Shown here: positions 63,018 through 64,000 of the stretch, one piece after another
Numbering within the stretch: position 1 is the stretch's first letter
Layout: each line of letters begins with the position of its first letter
Source of the DNA: Glaciecola blandensis
GTDB taxonomy: Bacteria; Pseudomonadota; Gammaproteobacteria; Enterobacterales; Alteromonadaceae
Reading direction: 5' to 3'
Assembly: GCF_031846165.1 (NCBI RefSeq)
Contig: NZ_JAVRIE010000005.1
Coordinates: 186,001 to 250,000, forward strand
Length of the DNA: 64,000 nucleotides
Notes under the pieces: model-generated
Databases searched by the model: none
The model's input: the letters and a program-made list of their open reading frames with translations, nothing else
What the model was told of the DNA's origin: nothing
Program-made: the position numbers and the translations under genes

Positions 63018-64000
63018 ATGAAATATCAGTCCCAAACTAGCTTTACGCATGCTCAAGCCGATAAGATTGGCGTGCTGGTGTCGAATTTAGGCACGCCTCA
63101 GGCGCCAACAAAACAGGCACTTAAGCCTTATCTTAAACAGTTTTTGTCTGATCCGAGAGTGGTTGAAGTGCCCAAAGTCATATGGTGGTGCGTACTTAAT
63201 CTGATTATTCTTAATATTCGACCTAAACGATCCGCTGAAGCTTACAGCACTGTATGGACAGAAGAGGGCTCTCCTTTACTGGTGCATACTAAAAATCAGT
63301 CGGTAGCGCTTGAGCGTAAGTTGCAAGAAAAGTATGGCGATAATGTCATTATCGATTATGCAATGCGCTATGGACAACCTTCGGTATCAAACGCGATTGA
63401 AAGTCTCTTATCAAAAGGCGCGAGAAAGATCGTCGTGCTACCCTTATATCCGCAATACTGTGCATCAACAACCGGATCGACATTTGATGCCGTTGCCGAA
63501 GATTTCGTAAAGCGTCGCTGGTTGCCAGATATGCGCTTTATTAGTCACTATCACGATAACCCTGAATATATTCAATGTATCGCTGACAAGATCAAAAAGC
63601 ATTGGGAAACCCATCCTCGTGCGGATAAATTAATTTTTTCTTATCATGGCATTCCGAAGCGCTATTTGTTAAACGGCGACCCTTATCACTGCGAATGTCA
63701 CAAGACAACTCGTTTGGTTGCTGAGGCTCTTGGGTTGCATTCCTCAGAATATATGACCACTTTCCAATCTCGCTTTGGACGTGAGGAATGGTTAAAGCCC
63801 TATACAGACCATACCTTAAAGGCGTTACCTGAGACTGGTGTGCGATCTGTGCAAGTCGTCTGTCCTGGTTTCTCCTCTGATTGTTTAGAAACAATAGAAG
63901 AAATTGGCGAAGAAAATCGTGAATACTTTGAAGAAGCGGGTGGTGAACGCTACGAATACATAGAAGCGTTAAATAGTGACGACCAGCATATCGATATGTT
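63018..64000 (+). CDS. hemH: Ferrochelatase HemH (3' end beyond the window)
   Basis: An open frame of 327 codons from the ATG at 63018 to the right edge. It matches ferrochelatase: VLVSNLGTPQAP near residue 20, LPLYPQYCASTTGST near residue 140, the catalytic His in FSYHGIPKRY near residue 210, and VVCPGFSSDCLETIEEI near residue 290. It inserts iron into protoporphyrin IX, the last step of haem synthesis. Only about 10-30 residues should be missing. A GAAATGGAAT stretch precedes the start. Confidence 0.96.
   Translation, partial: MKYQSQTSFTHAQADKIGVLVSNLGTPQAPTKQALKPYLKQFLSDPRVVEVPKVIWWCVLNLIILNIRPKRSAEAYSTVWTEEGSPLLVHTKNQSVALERKLQEKYGDNVIIDYAMRYGQPSVSNAIESLLSKGARKIVVLPLYPQYCASTTGSTFDAVAEDFVKRRWLPDMRFISHYHDNPEYIQCIADKIKKHWETHPRADKLIFSYHGIPKRYLLNGDPYHCECHKTTRLVAEALGLHSSEYMTTFQSRFGREEWLKPYTDHTLKALPETGVRSVQVVCPGFSSDCLETIEEIGEENREYFEEAGGERYEYIEALNSDDQHIDM

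Overview
The window looks like chromosome of a marine gammaproteobacterium, probably of the Alteromonadales or a close relative. I infer this from gene content and order, not from a marker gene. The pointers are the queG / nnr-tsaE-amiB-mutL-miaA-hfq-hflX-hflK-hflC block, the AcnD/PrpF form of the methylcitrate cycle under a GntR-type regulator, abundant c-di-GMP and hybrid-kinase signalling, an OprF-like OmpA protein, and a moderate, slightly AT-rich composition. No rRNA, tRNA, CRISPR array, integrase or transposase was seen.

Layout. 1-7214 (minus) is a three-gene membrane-stress type cluster: a YqiJ-like NfeD/OB membrane protein, a YqiK-like flotillin and a very large AAA-type ATPase that runs off the left edge. 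7469-11082 holds a thiolase, a translationally coupled porin / PstS-like pair and a YiiM-type MOSC protein. 11327-13462 is an ECF sigma factor, a putative anti-sigma factor and a secreted beta-repeat protein, followed by a 60-bp tandem palindromic repeat array. 13735-17488 has a small secreted protein, a lipase-like hydrolase coupled to a ChrA transporter, and dnaB. After a 740-bp AT-rich gap comes an unusual secreted protein with twelve copies of a 13-residue repeat. It is followed by a 1517-residue periplasmic-propeller hybrid kinase and, overlapping it, a receiver-GGDEF-EAL protein. 25653-33250 (minus) is a YghU-type GST plus the complete propionate catabolism operon prpQ-prpB-prpC-acnD-prpF with palindromic operators. 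33543-36521 holds an unknown protein, an OmpA-like porin, CheX and Zur. 36722-40817 holds nudC, hemE, a YHS protein and queG. 40837-50899 is the conserved housekeeping block. 51080-56129 is a membrane hybrid kinase and a three-gene LicD / HAD-cytidylyltransferase / methyltransferase cassette likely to decorate a surface glycan. 56165-61120 (minus) is a tight four-gene operon: a coiled-coil protein, a TM-OmpA protein with a roadblock/longin-like region, a Ras-like small GTPase and a PAS-GGDEF-EAL protein. The window closes with an AbgT transporter and the 5' part of hemH.

The two best candidates for undescribed biology are the Ras-like GTPase / OmpA-anchor / c-di-GMP operon (56165-61120) and the repeat protein at 18231-19007, which pairs an inhibitor-I9-like domain with a repetitive tail next to a large periplasmic sensor kinase. 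Both are inferred from motifs and gene order. The functions are hypotheses.
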